A DNA stretch of 64,000 nt. It comes from Fallopia convolvulus. Lineage: Eukaryota > Streptophyta > Magnoliopsida > Caryophyllales > Polygonaceae. Position 1 is the stretch's first letter. Each line of letters begins with the position of its first letter. The translations under genes were made by a program, and so were the position numbers. The DNA lies in the NCBI GenBank assembly GCA_964016875.1, contig OZ024718.1, forward strand, positions 7,569,001 to 7,633,000, read 5' to 3'. Shown here piece after piece: positions 1 to 11,170 of the stretch. Under the pieces are notes generated by a model. It had not been told where the DNA came from. It saw nothing but the letters and a program-made list of their open reading frames with translations, and ran no database searches.

Positions 1-1
1 C

Positions 2-391
2 CGAATGAACAAGTTAGTGTATGTTCAAATCAATTCAAGATTGATGAACAAGAAAATAAGGAGAGTGAAAAAGAATGTGCTTGAAGCAAGTGATATGCAC
101 AATCATGGATGGTTGATGGAGTAGGTGATGATGAAGATGAGGTAAATGAGGAGGCCGGTCACACTGAGTGTTACTCTTACATGTGATATGGGGAGTGAAA
201 CACCGGGAACAAATGATGAATTACAACTAAGAAGGAGTGCTCGCCATATGCAAGAAGTGAGAGAGCCCGAAGAAGATGATTTTGTATCCGATGGCACCGA
301 AGATGAAGGAGATGTTGATGAAGAGTTTGAGTTTGAGTCGGACAAGGAGTATAATATTGAAGACTATGGAAATGAAGAGATGGAAGAGTAG
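2..391 (+). pseudogene. 3' end of a hAT-type transposase, decayed
   Basis: Reading from base 2 gives RMNKLVYVQINSRL followed by lysine-rich residues and ASDMHNHGWLME. This resembles the segment after the dimerisation domain in plant hAT-superfamily (DUF659-type) transposases, where an 'L-VYV-YN-RL' stretch is followed by an acidic tail. The frame meets TAG at 122-124, continues for a short piece in another frame (GDDEDEVNEE), and reopens from about 185 to TAG at 389-391 as an acidic tail (LRRSARHM, then Glu/Asp-rich). At least one frame disruption and the missing 5' part make it a relic, although most of the gene lies outside the window. The family call rests on the tail pattern only, so it is moderate. 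Confidence 0.5.
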
Positions 392-470
392 TTAGGGCCC
401 GTTTGGTATCGAGATCTAGAGGATATCAGATATCGATATCGGTATCGATATCGGTATCGGATATGGGTAT

Positions 471-1151
471 TGATGAAATCCGAATAAACCGCGCTATAAA
501 CGGGAATTAAATAAATACTAACTCTCGGGATTCGTACAACCGAACGGTTTTCATACGTGGATTATTCCTCCTCCCCACCCCTCAGCCGGTTGTTTTTGTG
601 CTTTTTACGAATAAAGCCTTTAGACCTTATACCGCTTATAGCGCGATCTCACTCGGAGATCAAACACGTCGAGCTTTAGCAAACGAGATAGTTCTCGAGT
701 CAGAGAGGATTTTCGACCCTTAAATTGTTATCATAGCCTTGCTATATATAATAATGGGGTGGTGGCTGCTTGTGTGTGTACGGTCGATGTGGGACGAATT
801 CGAAGACGCCTTATTTGAATTCTTTCATGAGAAGCCATCAAAGATTATATGCATAGATGCACATGGGCCACTTAAAGGCTATGTTAATTAAATAGCCCAA
901 ACTTGCCTTTGATTCTGCTGAACGCATACAATTATTATGTAGATGTGTCCATCAATATTTCCCCATGTAGAAATGCTCATGCATTGCTATACTAATTTCC
1001 CAATTACGTGGGTCAAGGGTTATATACATGCGCATGGAGCTCGCCAAAGTTTACATGCATATTAGTGCTCACACGCGTGCAGACAACGCGACATTTTTCT
1101 TATATTATTAATTCACACCCGATTATTTAGCGGTTATTTTGCGCATCATCA
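471..1151 (-). repeat. LTR (3' LTR of the reverse-oriented element)
   Basis: Aligned with 2575-3255 over 681 bp with only scattered substitutions. It begins TGATGAAATCC and ends GCGCATCATCA, so it has TG...CA ends. Confidence 0.85.
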
Positions 1152-1273
1152 CAACCCCTTGGCTTGATGTTCTCGTTCCACGAGGGCAACCTCGTTCCCA
1201 AGAGAGTTGGGACCTCGTCCTTTGAGATTTGGCGAACCTCGTTCTCTTTGAGAGTTAGGACCTCGTCCTCTTA

Positions 1274-1699
1274 GAGAGTTGTCGCCAACGCCGAGCCTTG
1301 CTCGGGTTGCGCACGCTTTTCGAGATTTGGGACCTCGTCCCCAAGAGAGTTGTCGCCAACCCCGAGCCTTGCTCGGGTTGCGCACGCTTTTCGAGATTTG
1401 GGACCTCGTCCCCAACAGAGTTGTCGCCAACCCCGAGCCTTGCTCGGGTTGCGCACGCTTTTCGAGATTTGGGACCTCGTCCCAAAGAGAGTTGTCGCCA
1501 ACCCCGAGCCTTGCTCGGGTTGCGCACGCTTTTCGAGATTTGGGACCTCGTCCCCAAGAGAGTTGTCGCCAACCTCGAGCCTTGCTCGGGTTGCGCACGC
1601 TTTTCGAGATTTGGGACCTCGTCCCCAAGAGAGTTGTCGCCAACCCCGAGCCTTGCTCGGGTTGCGCATGCTTTTCGAGATTTGGGACCTCGTCTGTAG
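1274..1699. repeat. 71-bp tandem repeat, six copies
   Basis: The anchor GAGAGTTGTCGCCAAC recurs at 1274, 1345, 1416, 1487, 1558 and 1629, exactly 71 bp apart. Each unit carries GAGCCTTGCTCGGGTTGCG and a copy of GGGACCTCGTCC. The unit lacks stops in several frames, which makes long but meaningless ORFs on both strands. Confidence 0.9.
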
Positions 1700-1945
1700 A
1701 GAGTCTGGACCTCGTCCGTAGAGAGTTTGGACCTCGTCCGTAGAGAATCTGGACCTCGTCCATAGAGAGTTTGAACCTCGTCCGTAGAGAATCTGGACCT
1801 CGTCCGTAGAGAGTTTGGACCTCGTCCATAGAGAATCTGGACCTCGTCCGTAGAGAATCTGGACCTCGTCCATAGAGAGTTTGGACCTCGTCCGTAGAGA
1901 GTTTGGACCTCGTCCGTAGAGAATCTGGACCTCGTCCAAAGAGAG
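1685..1945. repeat. 22-bp tandem repeat, about twelve copies
   Basis: Unit GGACCTCGTCCGTAGAGAGT plus TT, with GAGAAT/GAGAGT and CCGTAG/CCATAG variants. It appears to have grown out of the GGACCTCGTC segment at the end of the preceding 71-bp unit. Confidence 0.9.
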
Positions 1946-2172
1946 TCTCCAACCCAAGCAGGAAGCGTGGGGTGGATTCGCGCACTTTTCGAGAATCTCC
2001 AACCCCAAGCGGGAAGCGATGGGTGGATTAGTGCACTTTCCGAGAATCTCCAACCCCAAGCGGGAAGCGAGGGATGGATTCACGCATTTTTCGAGAATCT
2101 CCAACCCCAAGCGGGAAGCGAGGGGTGGATTAGGGCACTTATTGCTCGACGGCAACCCCAAGCGGGAAGCTC
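1941..2172. repeat. 51-bp tandem repeat, about four to five copies
   Basis: The anchor GAGAATCTCCAACCCCAAGC recurs at 1991, 2042 and 2093 (51-bp spacing). There is a variant copy at 1941 and a partial last copy ending near 2172. Confidence 0.85.
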
Positions 2173-2225
2173 GGCGGTACCGCGTAAAACGAGGTTCGAT
2201 TGCAACTTCGAGGCGCCACACAGAG

Positions 2226-2450
2226 ATGGCGGCCTCTCCAGCGCACGCCAGGGGCGAACCCCGTGGCGCCGCACGAATATGGCGGCCTCGCCAGCGCACG
2301 CCAGGGCGAACCCCGTGGCGCCGCACGAACATGGCGGCCTCGCCAGCGCACGCCAGGGGCGAACCCCGTGGCGCCGCACGAACATGGCTGCCTCGCCAGC
2401 GCACGCCAGGGGCGAACCCCGTGGCGCCGCACGAATATGGCGGACTCGCA
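2226..2450. repeat. 53-bp GC-rich tandem repeat, five copies
   Basis: The anchor ATGGCGGCCTCGCCAGCGCA recurs at 2226, 2279, 2331, 2384 and 2437 with variants, spaced 52-53 bp. It lies next to the primer-binding site of the element. Confidence 0.88.
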
Positions 2451-2558
2451 AGGGGCGAACCCTGAGGCGCCGCACCAGAGACCAGGGCTAACTAAAGAGG
2501 GAAGAGGACGCACTTACGTGATTATCCGAGAGTTAGGTCGGATAGGGAGAGTCAATTG

Positions 2559-2573
2559 CCACAGACGGCGCCA
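2559..2573 (-). other. Primer-binding site of the reverse LTR element
   Basis: The minus strand reads TGGCGCCGTCTGTGG one base inside the right LTR. TGGCGCC is a usual start for plant retroelement tRNA-primer sites and it fixes the orientation. Confidence 0.7.
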
Positions 2574-2574
2574 G

Positions 2575-3255
2575 TTATGAAACCCGAATAAACCGCGCTA
2601 TAAACGGGAATTAAATAAATACTAACTCTCGGGATTCGTACAACCGAACGGTTTTCGTACGTGGATTATTCCTCCTCCCCACCCCTCAGCCGGTTGTTTT
2701 TGTGCTTTTTACGAATAAAGCCTTTAGACCTTATACCGCTTATAGCGCGATCTCACTCGGAGATCAAACACGTCGAGCTTTAGCAAACGAGATAGTTCTC
2801 GAGTCAGAGAGGATTTTCGACCCTTAAATTGTTATCATAGCCTTGCTATATATAATAATGGGGTGGTGGCTGCTTGTGTGTGTACGGTCGATGTGGGACG
2901 AATTCGAAGACGCCTTATTTGAATTCTTTCATGAGAAGCCATCAAAGATTATATGCATAGATGCACATGGGCCACTTAAAGGCTATGTTAATTAAATAGC
3001 CCAAACTTGCCTTTGATTCTGCTGAACGCATACAATTATTATGTAGATGTGTCCATCAATATTTCCCCATGTAGAAATGCTCATGCATTGCTATACTAAT
3101 TTCCCAATTACGTGGGTCAAGGGTTATATATATGCGCATGGAGGTCGCCAAAGTTTACATGCATATTAATGCTCAGACGCGTGCATACAACGCGACATTT
3201 TTCTTATATTATTAATTCACACCCGATTATTTAGCGGTTATTTTGCGCATCATCA
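2575..3255 (-). repeat. LTR (5' LTR of the reverse-oriented element)
   Basis: Pairs with 471-1151 at the same length. The inner end reads TTATGAAACCC where the other copy reads TGATGAAATCC, so the terminal dinucleotide has mutated in this copy. Confidence 0.85.
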
Positions 3256-4017
3256 GGTATGGAATTTGATATCTATATTTATGTTTGGTATGTTTAAGAT
3301 ATCAACCATATCTCATATCTATTGTTTGGTAAGACTTTATTTAGATATGAGATATCAAAACTTAAAATTATATTAAATCATTTGTTTGAAGATAAATAAT
3401 AACGTTAAGCCTAATTTCAATAAAAATAAAAATATATTAAATAAAATTGTATACACAACTAGTAGAAAAAAATTGTTCAACTGTAAAAATTTGCTTTTTT
3501 TTTTCTCAAAAGATTTAATACATGTGAAATTAGCAATTCTACGGAGAATCAGATCCAATCAAACTCGAAAATTTGTGCGGACAATCAAACTCGATCTGGG
3601 CGGCACTCGAAGGCACGAAGGCGGCACTCGGGATTACCGAAAATACACCAGGCCGACTTGAGATCCGGGGGAGGGAGAAGCAGATCCGGACGACACCAAG
3701 AAGAAGCCGATCTGGGCGGTGCTGGGTTGTGCCGGACTTTGGAGGCACTGGATTTCTGGAATAGTTGGGCGATGCCAGAGATGGGAAGGGAAGGTTCTGG
3801 GCGGTGGGGTGAGGAAGCGAGAAATAGGAAAGAGGATGGCTTGTGGATATCATGTATACCGGCCATTTTTTTGGTATATCAAACTGTCCATATTTGATAT
3901 CAGGGATATCAAAAAGATATAGTGATATCCATATCTAGTTTTACCAAACACAAGATATCAAGTTAGCTTATATCCATATCCATATCCCATATACTGATAT
4001 GGATACCAAACGAGCCC

Positions 4018-4426
4018 TTAATACATGTATTTGATTATAACTTATTAGTTATTACTTTATTAGACTATATGAAGTTATGAACTATCTAGTATTTTGAGTT
4101 TATGAGATATTTTAGCATATGGATTTTATGGGATATTAATTATTAATTAGCATATGAAGTTTATGGTATCTTATATCTTATTTGAAATCATGATTTACCA
4201 TTTTTATATGTAGATTAGAGATTTTGAACACTAGGACAGGTGTAAAATACAAGGAAATAACTAATATCGTCCAAATCCGCCTAGGCCCCGCCTAGTCGCT
4301 TAGGCGCTAGGCCCCCACTCACCGCCTAGCTCCTGCCTAGGGTTTTTTAGAAGACTGCTTCGACCTGCCACTATCATGTTATATTAATAAAAAAAATCTT
4401 GACTTACTGTCATATTAGAAGGAAAT
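4018..4426. other. AT-rich spacer with a short GC block
   Basis: No gene is seen. Bases about 4268-4345 hold a dense cluster of GCCTAGGC/GCGCTAGGC motifs that stand out from the AT-rich surroundings. I cannot assign it to a named repeat. Confidence 0.5.
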
Positions 4427-7400
4427 TGTAACACCCCCTTCCTACCCTGGAGGTATTACCGCCAGTAACCTCGATTAAGACTAAACCAAAGCTACCCAAG
4501 GCTTTAAACTGACTGAACAAACTGAAACAAACATTACAGCGAAATAAATACAATTGGTATTATACAAACCTTAATCCAAAAAGATTAAATAACTAGCACA
4601 ACCTTCTATTTAAACAAAATCTTCATCCAGTCTTCCATAAGCTCTTATTTCTGAAACTCAGCTTCACTTTGAAGTAGTTCAACCATGATCTTCACTCAAG
4701 TATAACCATTGAAAATCTTTCTTCAACTTCTGGAGCTTCAAACATCTGAATCCGCCTCTTGAATCAACTTCTAGGAAGAACCTGATGTATCGTATACCAC
4801 GGTGGACACCAGCCGACCATATAAAAGAAAAGAAGATGGACGGGTTAGTCTAATGATAGACTAGCAAGCGGAGAAACTAACTTGGTTCTTATGGTTGTAA
4901 CTAAACATATTGGCATCCAAAATCCGAATAGGCTCGGATTATGATCCAACAGTTAGCAGTCTTATAGAGAATAAGAAGAAGACTCGCATAATCAAAAGAG
5001 AGAACACCACCGCTTGTGGTTTCTTTAAGAAGCATAAACAATTGTTGGGAACTCATATTTCACATCACATTTTAAAAAAACCTCCGTCGACTAATCAGAT
5101 TGACTTAATTAAAGTTTGATTAAGAATCATTCATAACCGGGTGTAAGAATGGATTTCCGACTGGACGAACCATTCAGGTATATTAATGTGCCTAACGCAC
5201 TTATCTTATATTACTTTCAAAACTTTTCACAACAAGTTGGTGGCTTTTAATCGGCCCGAACTACTGCCGATGGAACACAATGCTACCGAGGTCAGAGGGA
5301 TTATTTCATCCTTGAACAACCCGAATAGCACGAGTCCCGATGTTGTAGAGATTAGAGGGCCTGTTTCATCCATAATCATCTCAACACCAAGATCATAAGA
5401 CTTAAGTTATCCTTGATCTTTCATTTTGCATATGGTGAGGTAGAGATCCCAGAGGCCTATTACCAGGTCGTCTGTACTACACCGTGCTGAACCTGCACTT
5501 AGCTAGTGTGCCAATCAACCCTCTCACACGAAGAGTAGGGGAAGAGAGTCATGACTCACCATTAGGATTAGGCCCCTCCTAATGTAATATTTTTATAAAG
5601 AGAGGATATAAAACCACTCTCTGAACTATCTTAATCACAACAATGTCTCAGCGTGAGACAGCATACAAGGTCACCTATAACGGACCTAAATCCAGTTCTA
5701 CCGCAAAACTGAATAAACAACATGGTCATTATTTCTAACAAATATAAAAACCTATCATAATTTATTAATCATACAAGTTGTTCCAACGCAAATATTAAAT
5801 GGGATCCAATTCCTCATTTAATAACAATAACGCAAGAGAGAATCATCCACTTGCCTTATAAGGCGTGCTCAACGTCCTCAGCGATTCCAACAGAAATCTT
5901 TATCATCCTTCTGACAAATATAACCAAAGGATTTCTCAGCAACGAGCTCACATAAACACTTCTTAGTTGTATTCTCAACTCCTACAACTTTCTAATCGAT
6001 AAACGATTTAATTTCCGAATATCGATATATAATAAATACTTAGTTATCATGCTTCAAGGAGTCATCTTGGCGGAGTTATAACTAATTATCCACTTCACTT
6101 TTGAAACAATTTTCTAAATAAAAATTGTTCATTAGTAGCAGTTCTACAAGATTACCAAATCTCAGATCAAACGGATTAATAACGAATCCTGAGTAATTAT
6201 CCAAAGTCCTTTACCTGCCAATCGGTAACCAAAACTTGTCTTCGCTATAACGGAAGATCCGGACGTCCATTTCTCGAGCGGTTCGAACCTGTGGAACCGT
6301 ATCAACGTCAAGATTATAAAAACCATAAATTTAATTAGTAAAGCGGAACCGAAAGGCCCTTACGGTGGCTCCGCAACCAATCCGCTAATTAATTTCGATC
6401 GTATATACCTTCACTCGAGCCCATGGCTCGTTTGGCTCGATCATGGCTCGATCCCCGAGCCCGAGGGTGGCTGGGCGTTGCCCGACAGCATCCCTTGCTA
6501 TTGGTGGTGGTCGGATGGGCTGGCGGTCGCCGCCGGCGTCGCATAACAAGGCAAGAAGATTGCCGGCGGTGAGTTCTTTTCTTCTTCCTTCCCGAGTTCG
6601 CCGCTCCTCTTGCTTCTCCCGCTGATTTCTGATTTCAACCACACAAAGATGAGGAAGAAGAAGAGGTGGAGGAAGGTGGAGATGGAGGTTGAAGAAGGGG
6701 TGGCCGGCGGTGAAGGCTCTCTCCCGAGTCCGGTGTTCCTCCCCGTCTCCCTCCATGGTTTGGTTTGCACAGCAAACGAGACAACAGAATAAGAATGAAG
6801 AAGGTGATAGGAGGTGGAAGGTGGAGGGTGAGCTGGGCAGAGGAGACAATCGCCGGCGGTGAAGATATCATCTCCCCGAGACCGTCATCGTCCTCTCCTG
6901 ATTCGGTTCTGGTTCCTTCCTTTTGTTTTAGTTCAATCCGATCAATATGGAATAAAGCCTATCATGTTTCAGCACTTTACCCTCCTCATTAAGTAAGTAA
7001 AGGTCGGTTTATAAAATCCAATCTGTCTCGGAACGGGACTCGCGTTAAAGCGGTAAAATTATGTACCTCGGATGGAAAAACTCATTAAACGAAAAACGTC
7101 CCATAAATTATGTAGACCAATAAAACCAATTTTCCATGATTTTATCACGCTACCTTCAATTTTTAAGGCTTCCGTTTCGTATTTTAAACTCCTTCCGGTA
7201 AATAATTAAAAAGACGGCTTATCCAATAAATATTCTTTTTCCAATGAAAAATCCTAGAATTCACACCGATCCATAAAATCATTTCTTTGTGATTTTAGGA
7301 TATCACCAACAATTTTCGAGGATTTAATCTCCAACAAAAACATTGGGTTAAGCGTTAAAACGGACCAAAAAGGTTAAAAGGATATCCGAGAAAATTTCAA

Positions 7401-7429
7401 AAATATCATCAAAAACCGCAGTTATTACA
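4427..7429 (+). mobile_element. Solo LTR (3.0 kb) of a large-LTR Ty3/gypsy element
   Basis: Starts TGTAACACCCCC and ends GTTATTACA, and is flanked on both sides by GAAAT (4422-4426 and 7430-7434), a perfect 5-bp TSD. No gag or pol motif occurs inside; short ORFs near 6385-6990 have no recognisable domain. A TGTAACACCC start and a length of several kb are known for LTRs of Tekay/Del-type chromoviruses, which is why I favour a solo LTR formed by LTR-LTR recombination. The lineage is inferred; the ends and TSD are directly visible. Confidence 0.72.
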
Positions 7430-7471
7430 GAAATGATTTCACTATTTTAAAACTTCCTCCTATATATGAGC

Positions 7472-7619
7472 AATGATTAAGGAATGACAAGTCTAACTTA
7501 TATGAAATGAGGAGATGCATTATTATATCAAAATATCTAAGTAGATTAGATTCATTTATTTTCTATTTACTTCCCAATGATTAAGGAATGACAAGTCTAA
7601 CTTATATGAAATGAGGAGA
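7472..7619 (+). repeat. 104-bp direct tandem duplication, second copy split by a retroelement
   Basis: The first copy is 7472-7575 (AATGATTAAGGAATGACAAG to TTTACTTCCC). The second copy starts at 7576, is cut at 7619 by the CRM-like element, and resumes at 16009-16068. The 44 plus 60 bases add up to the same 104-bp unit. Confidence 0.85.
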
Positions 7620-8617
7620 TGATGCGACCCCGTCTAGGGATGCTAGACAAGATATCGAGGCCTTCACACTTCGCTCAGATGCCCCAGTCACCCGTGCAAG
7701 GGCCCGTGCCATCGAGACCGCGACACAATCACTAGTGTCGCGCCTCTCTGTTGGCCACGGCGCGCCTTACATCACGACCTCGCTCGGCACCATTTCCATC
7801 GTCGGCGCCGAGGAACCTCGTTACGAGCTCTCGGACCAACCATGCCAAGACGCGACGACTTCGAGCGTCGGATCGCAAGACGAGGTCGCAACCAGCCATC
7901 GTCGAGACCTGTGCCGGGCTCAACCTCGGATCGTCACTCGAGGTCCTCGCATCGGACCACATAGTCAAGTCGCAACATGAGGTTCTCGGATGCATCGGAG
8001 AACCTCAACTTCGCGAGACCTCGGTAGCGTCGTCTCCAGCGCCCAGCGTCCTCGCCAGCCTTCAGCCTCGCGCCGTGACCTCGCCAGCGCCGTGTCCGTG
8101 ACCTCGCCAGCGCCGCGCCACGCGTGTCGCGACACTCCTTGCTCGGTCACGAACGACCTATCTAATTTTAGTAGTTTTTTGCATACTTTCCATTATAGAA
8201 CATTACTATTAGTAGTTTTATGATTTTAGAAGGTTAATTATGGGCCTTGTGCCGAACACTTTTGGACCCGCGCCGTTGGGCCCTTAGCTTGCACGCTAGC
8301 CCTAGGCGCGCGCCGCACCCCTTAGGGTTTTTCTAGGTTTTTCTCGTGCCGCCTCCCTATATAAGGGGGATTAGGCCTATGTTTTTATTCGGCGCACATT
8401 AGGATTAAATAAAAGTCGAGGGTTTTCTCTTTTGTTTGGTCCTTGTGCTTGCGCCGCCACTAATATTCACAATTCAATCGCAATTGCTCTCGTGTTCTCA
8501 ATTGTTCTTGCTTGTTCGTGCCTTCAATCAATCAATCAAGTCTTCCGCTACGCAGAATTGAGACCCACTACTCAAACAACGCACCGATCCGAGGCATCCC
8601 ATACGAGGGACGCATCA
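7620..8617 (+). repeat. 5' LTR of the CRM-like element
   Basis: Begins TGATGCGACC and ends GACGCATCA. Matches 14982-16003 throughout, with point differences and a short indel near 7790/15160. Confidence 0.88.
8358..8365 (+). promoter_or_regulatory. Putative LTR TATA box
   Basis: TATATAAG in the context CCCTATATAAGGGG lies about 260 bp before the LTR end, a normal place for the U3/R promoter. The same motif is present in the 3' LTR near 15743. Confidence 0.6.
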
Positions 8618-8619
8618 AC

Positions 8620-8632
8620 TGGTATCAGAGCC
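8620..8632 (+). other. Primer-binding site of the CRM-like element
   Basis: TGGTATCAGAGCC, complementary to the 3' end of initiator tRNA-Met, starts two bases after the 5' LTR. Confidence 0.85.
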
Positions 8633-9331
8633 AAGGTTTGAGTAAGTTTCGATCAACCCTTTTCGTTCATTCTCACACGTTTTCCGCCACTTCTAAACCC
8701 TAGAATTCATCCTCCACTTCAAACAATCGCCATCTAGGGTCCCAAATTTTTTTTTCCTTGCTTTCGTAAAGTGGAAAAAAAAAATCAACCGTGACCTAAC
8801 TCGATAGATCTATTGATTTTGGTAAAGATTTCGCTTTGTCTTGCTAGTTGCATGAACATAGGATTTGTTTTGCCAATTTCTCTTGTGCTTCTTTTGATTT
8901 TATTGCGTGTTGATCTTGTTTCCTTGTGTTCTACGATTCTAGAGGAGTAAACCTAGTCTCGTTCATTGGTCAAAAAAAAAAATCTTTCGACAACCACAGC
9001 CAAAATAAGGTAAAGTTGTCGATTGTGTTTAAAAAAAAAAAAACAAATTTACTTTGGACGCTCACAAGCCAAAATAAGGCAAGAACGTTCATTTGTGTTA
9101 GTTTTGTTGTCCACGCATTCATTCACGTCGATTATTGCCTTGTTGATTTTGGTTGCAACTTATTCTTGACGTGCTTGCTTGCATTGTGATTTTCGGATCC
9201 AAATCTTAGATCGAGATCGAGTGCCCTTTAGCCTAGCCGATCCTTGTCGTGTGGTTTGAACGAAAGGGTAGGCTTGACTTAAGTGAATCGTAACTCGTTG
9301 TTTTGTTGCTTGTGAACTTCTTACTGCTTCG

Positions 9332-11170
9332 ATGATTGGTGTTACTATAGGTACGATTTCGGACTCGGGAGAGGGTGTCAACAACGACAATCCTACCAAC
9401 ATCAACCCACCCGAGGTGCAAAATCCAAATCGCAATGATTGGAACCCCGAAGTCGTGGCTCGCATTGAGGAGCTCGAACGCCTCTTAGCCGCGAGCCAAA
9501 CGCAGTCCAAGCACACGGTGGCGGGCGTACATGCCCTCGCTTCGGAGATTCACGCCAACCCGGGGGTTTCCGCAGACGATGTATCCAGGGCTCACACCAA
9601 GGGGAAACAACATGCACAACCAAGCTCCCAATTCGGCACCATGCATCGCATGGAGTCGATCAAAGAAAGTCGCTGACATGATAAGCACGATGGTGGTCCA
9701 CAGACCACAGATCGCTATCAAATGCCGCGAGATTATCGGGACACACAAGTGTACGACGTATATTCCGATGGAGTACAACTCCGAGGAGTATAGACGCCGA
9801 CACACGAGTGGGGATCCAAAGAAAAAGAAAAAGAAAAAGTCGCCGGCATATGTATACGAAACCCCAAAGCGGAAGCACGGGGCCAAGTACTACGATGCCG
9901 ACGCATACAGAGTTGAGGACGACCTCGAGCATCAAAGTGCTCGTAGTCCGTTCTCGGAATTTGACAATGATTATGATGAGTTTTCTGACTATTCTAATGA
10001 ATCTTCTTTTGAGCATCCACATGTGCAGGATCCGGAAGAACTAGACAGTCGGCCTTCGGGTTGGATCCCACCGCCGCGCCTCGCCAAGCATCGGAACGAG
10101 TACGATCGAGTCTATGGCTCGGGTCGAACATATGGCACGAAGGGAAGGCGCGACAGGGACTGTGACGCGCGGCGTACTCGGAGGCCTGACGATGGAGATG
10201 ATCCGGATGATGGCGATGACGATCCACCACGAGGTCCACCTCGGCACCGGCGCGACAGGCGCGCGTATTTGCCTCGGCGTCCTAGTCCTCGGCGCGATCG
10301 TGAGCACCGCGATGCTAGGGATCCACGCCACAACCGGCGCGACATTAAGGTAAAATTCGAACCCTTTTACGGTTCTTATGATCCTGACGCATTTATTGAG
10401 TGGTTGCAAGGTACGGAGCACACGCTCCGACACTTAGGTTATGAAGATGAAGAGAAAGTGGAAGTTGTGACCTTGCACTTCCATGGTGCCGCTCGGACGT
10501 GGTGGAACCGATTCGAGTCCGAAAGGATTCGACAAGGAAAACCCCTAATCCGAGAGTGGCATCAACTCGTCTACATCTTGAAAAAGAGATACATTCCGGC
10601 TGACTACAAGGACAAGATGCACATAGAGATTATGCGCATCAAGAAAGGATCGATGACGCCGGAGGAGTATTTTTCAAAGCTAGAAGACATGTTCTTCAAG
10701 GCGGGAATGAGTGTGTCACCATCGGTGATGAAGACGAGATTCCTCTCGGGATTGCGACAATCCATTCAAGATCGCTTGGAGATTCTTCCTATCAAGGACA
10801 TCAACAACTTGGTTCACACCGCCATGCAAATCCTCAAACAAGAAATGCGAGCCAAGTCCGGTTGGACCAATTCAAGGTATGTTCCTAACTCTAGTCAATC
10901 CGGTTTTTCTACTAATAGGGTTGCTTCTTCCTTGCCTAGCCTTCGACAGGTTCCAAGGCCAAAACCGATGCCACGCCTTCCAAGGCGCCAGCCGCATCAC
11001 GCAACGCCGAGCCTAGTGCTGACCGCGCACGCGACATGGCATGCTATAAATGTCGAGGCCGTGGTCACATGCAAAGGAACTATCCGAATGCCAAAAAAGT
11101 CTTATTTACAACGAATGGGGAGCCCTATGATAGCCAAGACGAAGAGGAGAACGAACCACCAATGCCGGAG
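9332..11170 (+). pseudogene. gag of the CRM-like element, frameshifted
   Basis: An N-terminal frame opens at 9332 (MIGVTIGTISDSGEG) and stops at 9676. The reading then continues in another frame across an Arg/Asp-rich stretch and a typical gypsy capsid (FEPFYGSYDPDAFIEWL, WWNRFESERIRQG, MTPEEYFSKLEDMF) to about 10940. A second shift near 10940 is needed to reach the zinc knuckle CYKCRGRGHMQRNYP (11039-11083), where the last Cys of CCHC is Tyr. Gag would form the particle that packages element RNA. Two frame breaks and a degraded knuckle indicate a dead gene. Confidence 0.8.

Larger units (their letters stand above)
471..3255 (-). mobile_element. Non-coding LTR retrotransposon (TRIM/LARD-like) nested in the Harbinger element
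   Basis: Two direct LTRs of identical length (681 bp each) enclose 1423 bp. The insertion is flanked by GGTAT on both sides (466-470 and 3256-3260), a perfect 5-bp TSD. The primer-binding site TGGCGCCGTCTGTGG reads on the minus strand beside the right LTR (2559-2573), so the element is in reverse orientation. The interior is made of tandem repeats and encodes no gag or pol, so any mobility would depend on another element. The LTRs differ at roughly ten sites by eye, suggesting a fairly recent insertion. Confidence 0.85.
395..4017. mobile_element. PIF/Harbinger (Tourist-like) non-autonomous element, split by an LTR element
   Basis: The ends are GGGCCCGTTTGGTATC (395-410) and the inverted GATACCAAACGAGCCC (4002-4017), which is 15 of 16 matching. 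Both are flanked by TTA (392-394 and 4018-4020), the target duplication typical of PIF/Harbinger. Subterminal GATATC/GGTATC repeats occur at both ends (420-466 and about 3900-4000). Removing the LTR element at 471-3255 leaves about 830 bp with no transposase, so it is a MITE-class element. The superfamily call follows from the TIR sequence and the 3-bp TSD. Confidence 0.8.

Noticed and set aside
1274..2450. Regular repeats that could suggest a CRISPR array
   Set aside because: Units are directly adjacent with no unique spacers, and this is plant nuclear DNA.
1149..2580. Many overlapping ORFs of 100-377 codons on both strands
   Set aside because: They arise from stop-poor tandem repeats with periods of 71, 22, 51 and 53 bp; the peptides are just repeated units with no domain.
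6385..6992. ORFs of 60-154 codons near 6.4-7.0 kb
   Set aside because: They lie inside the solo LTR, overlap on both strands and show only low-complexity Ser/Pro/Leu or Glu/Gly composition.
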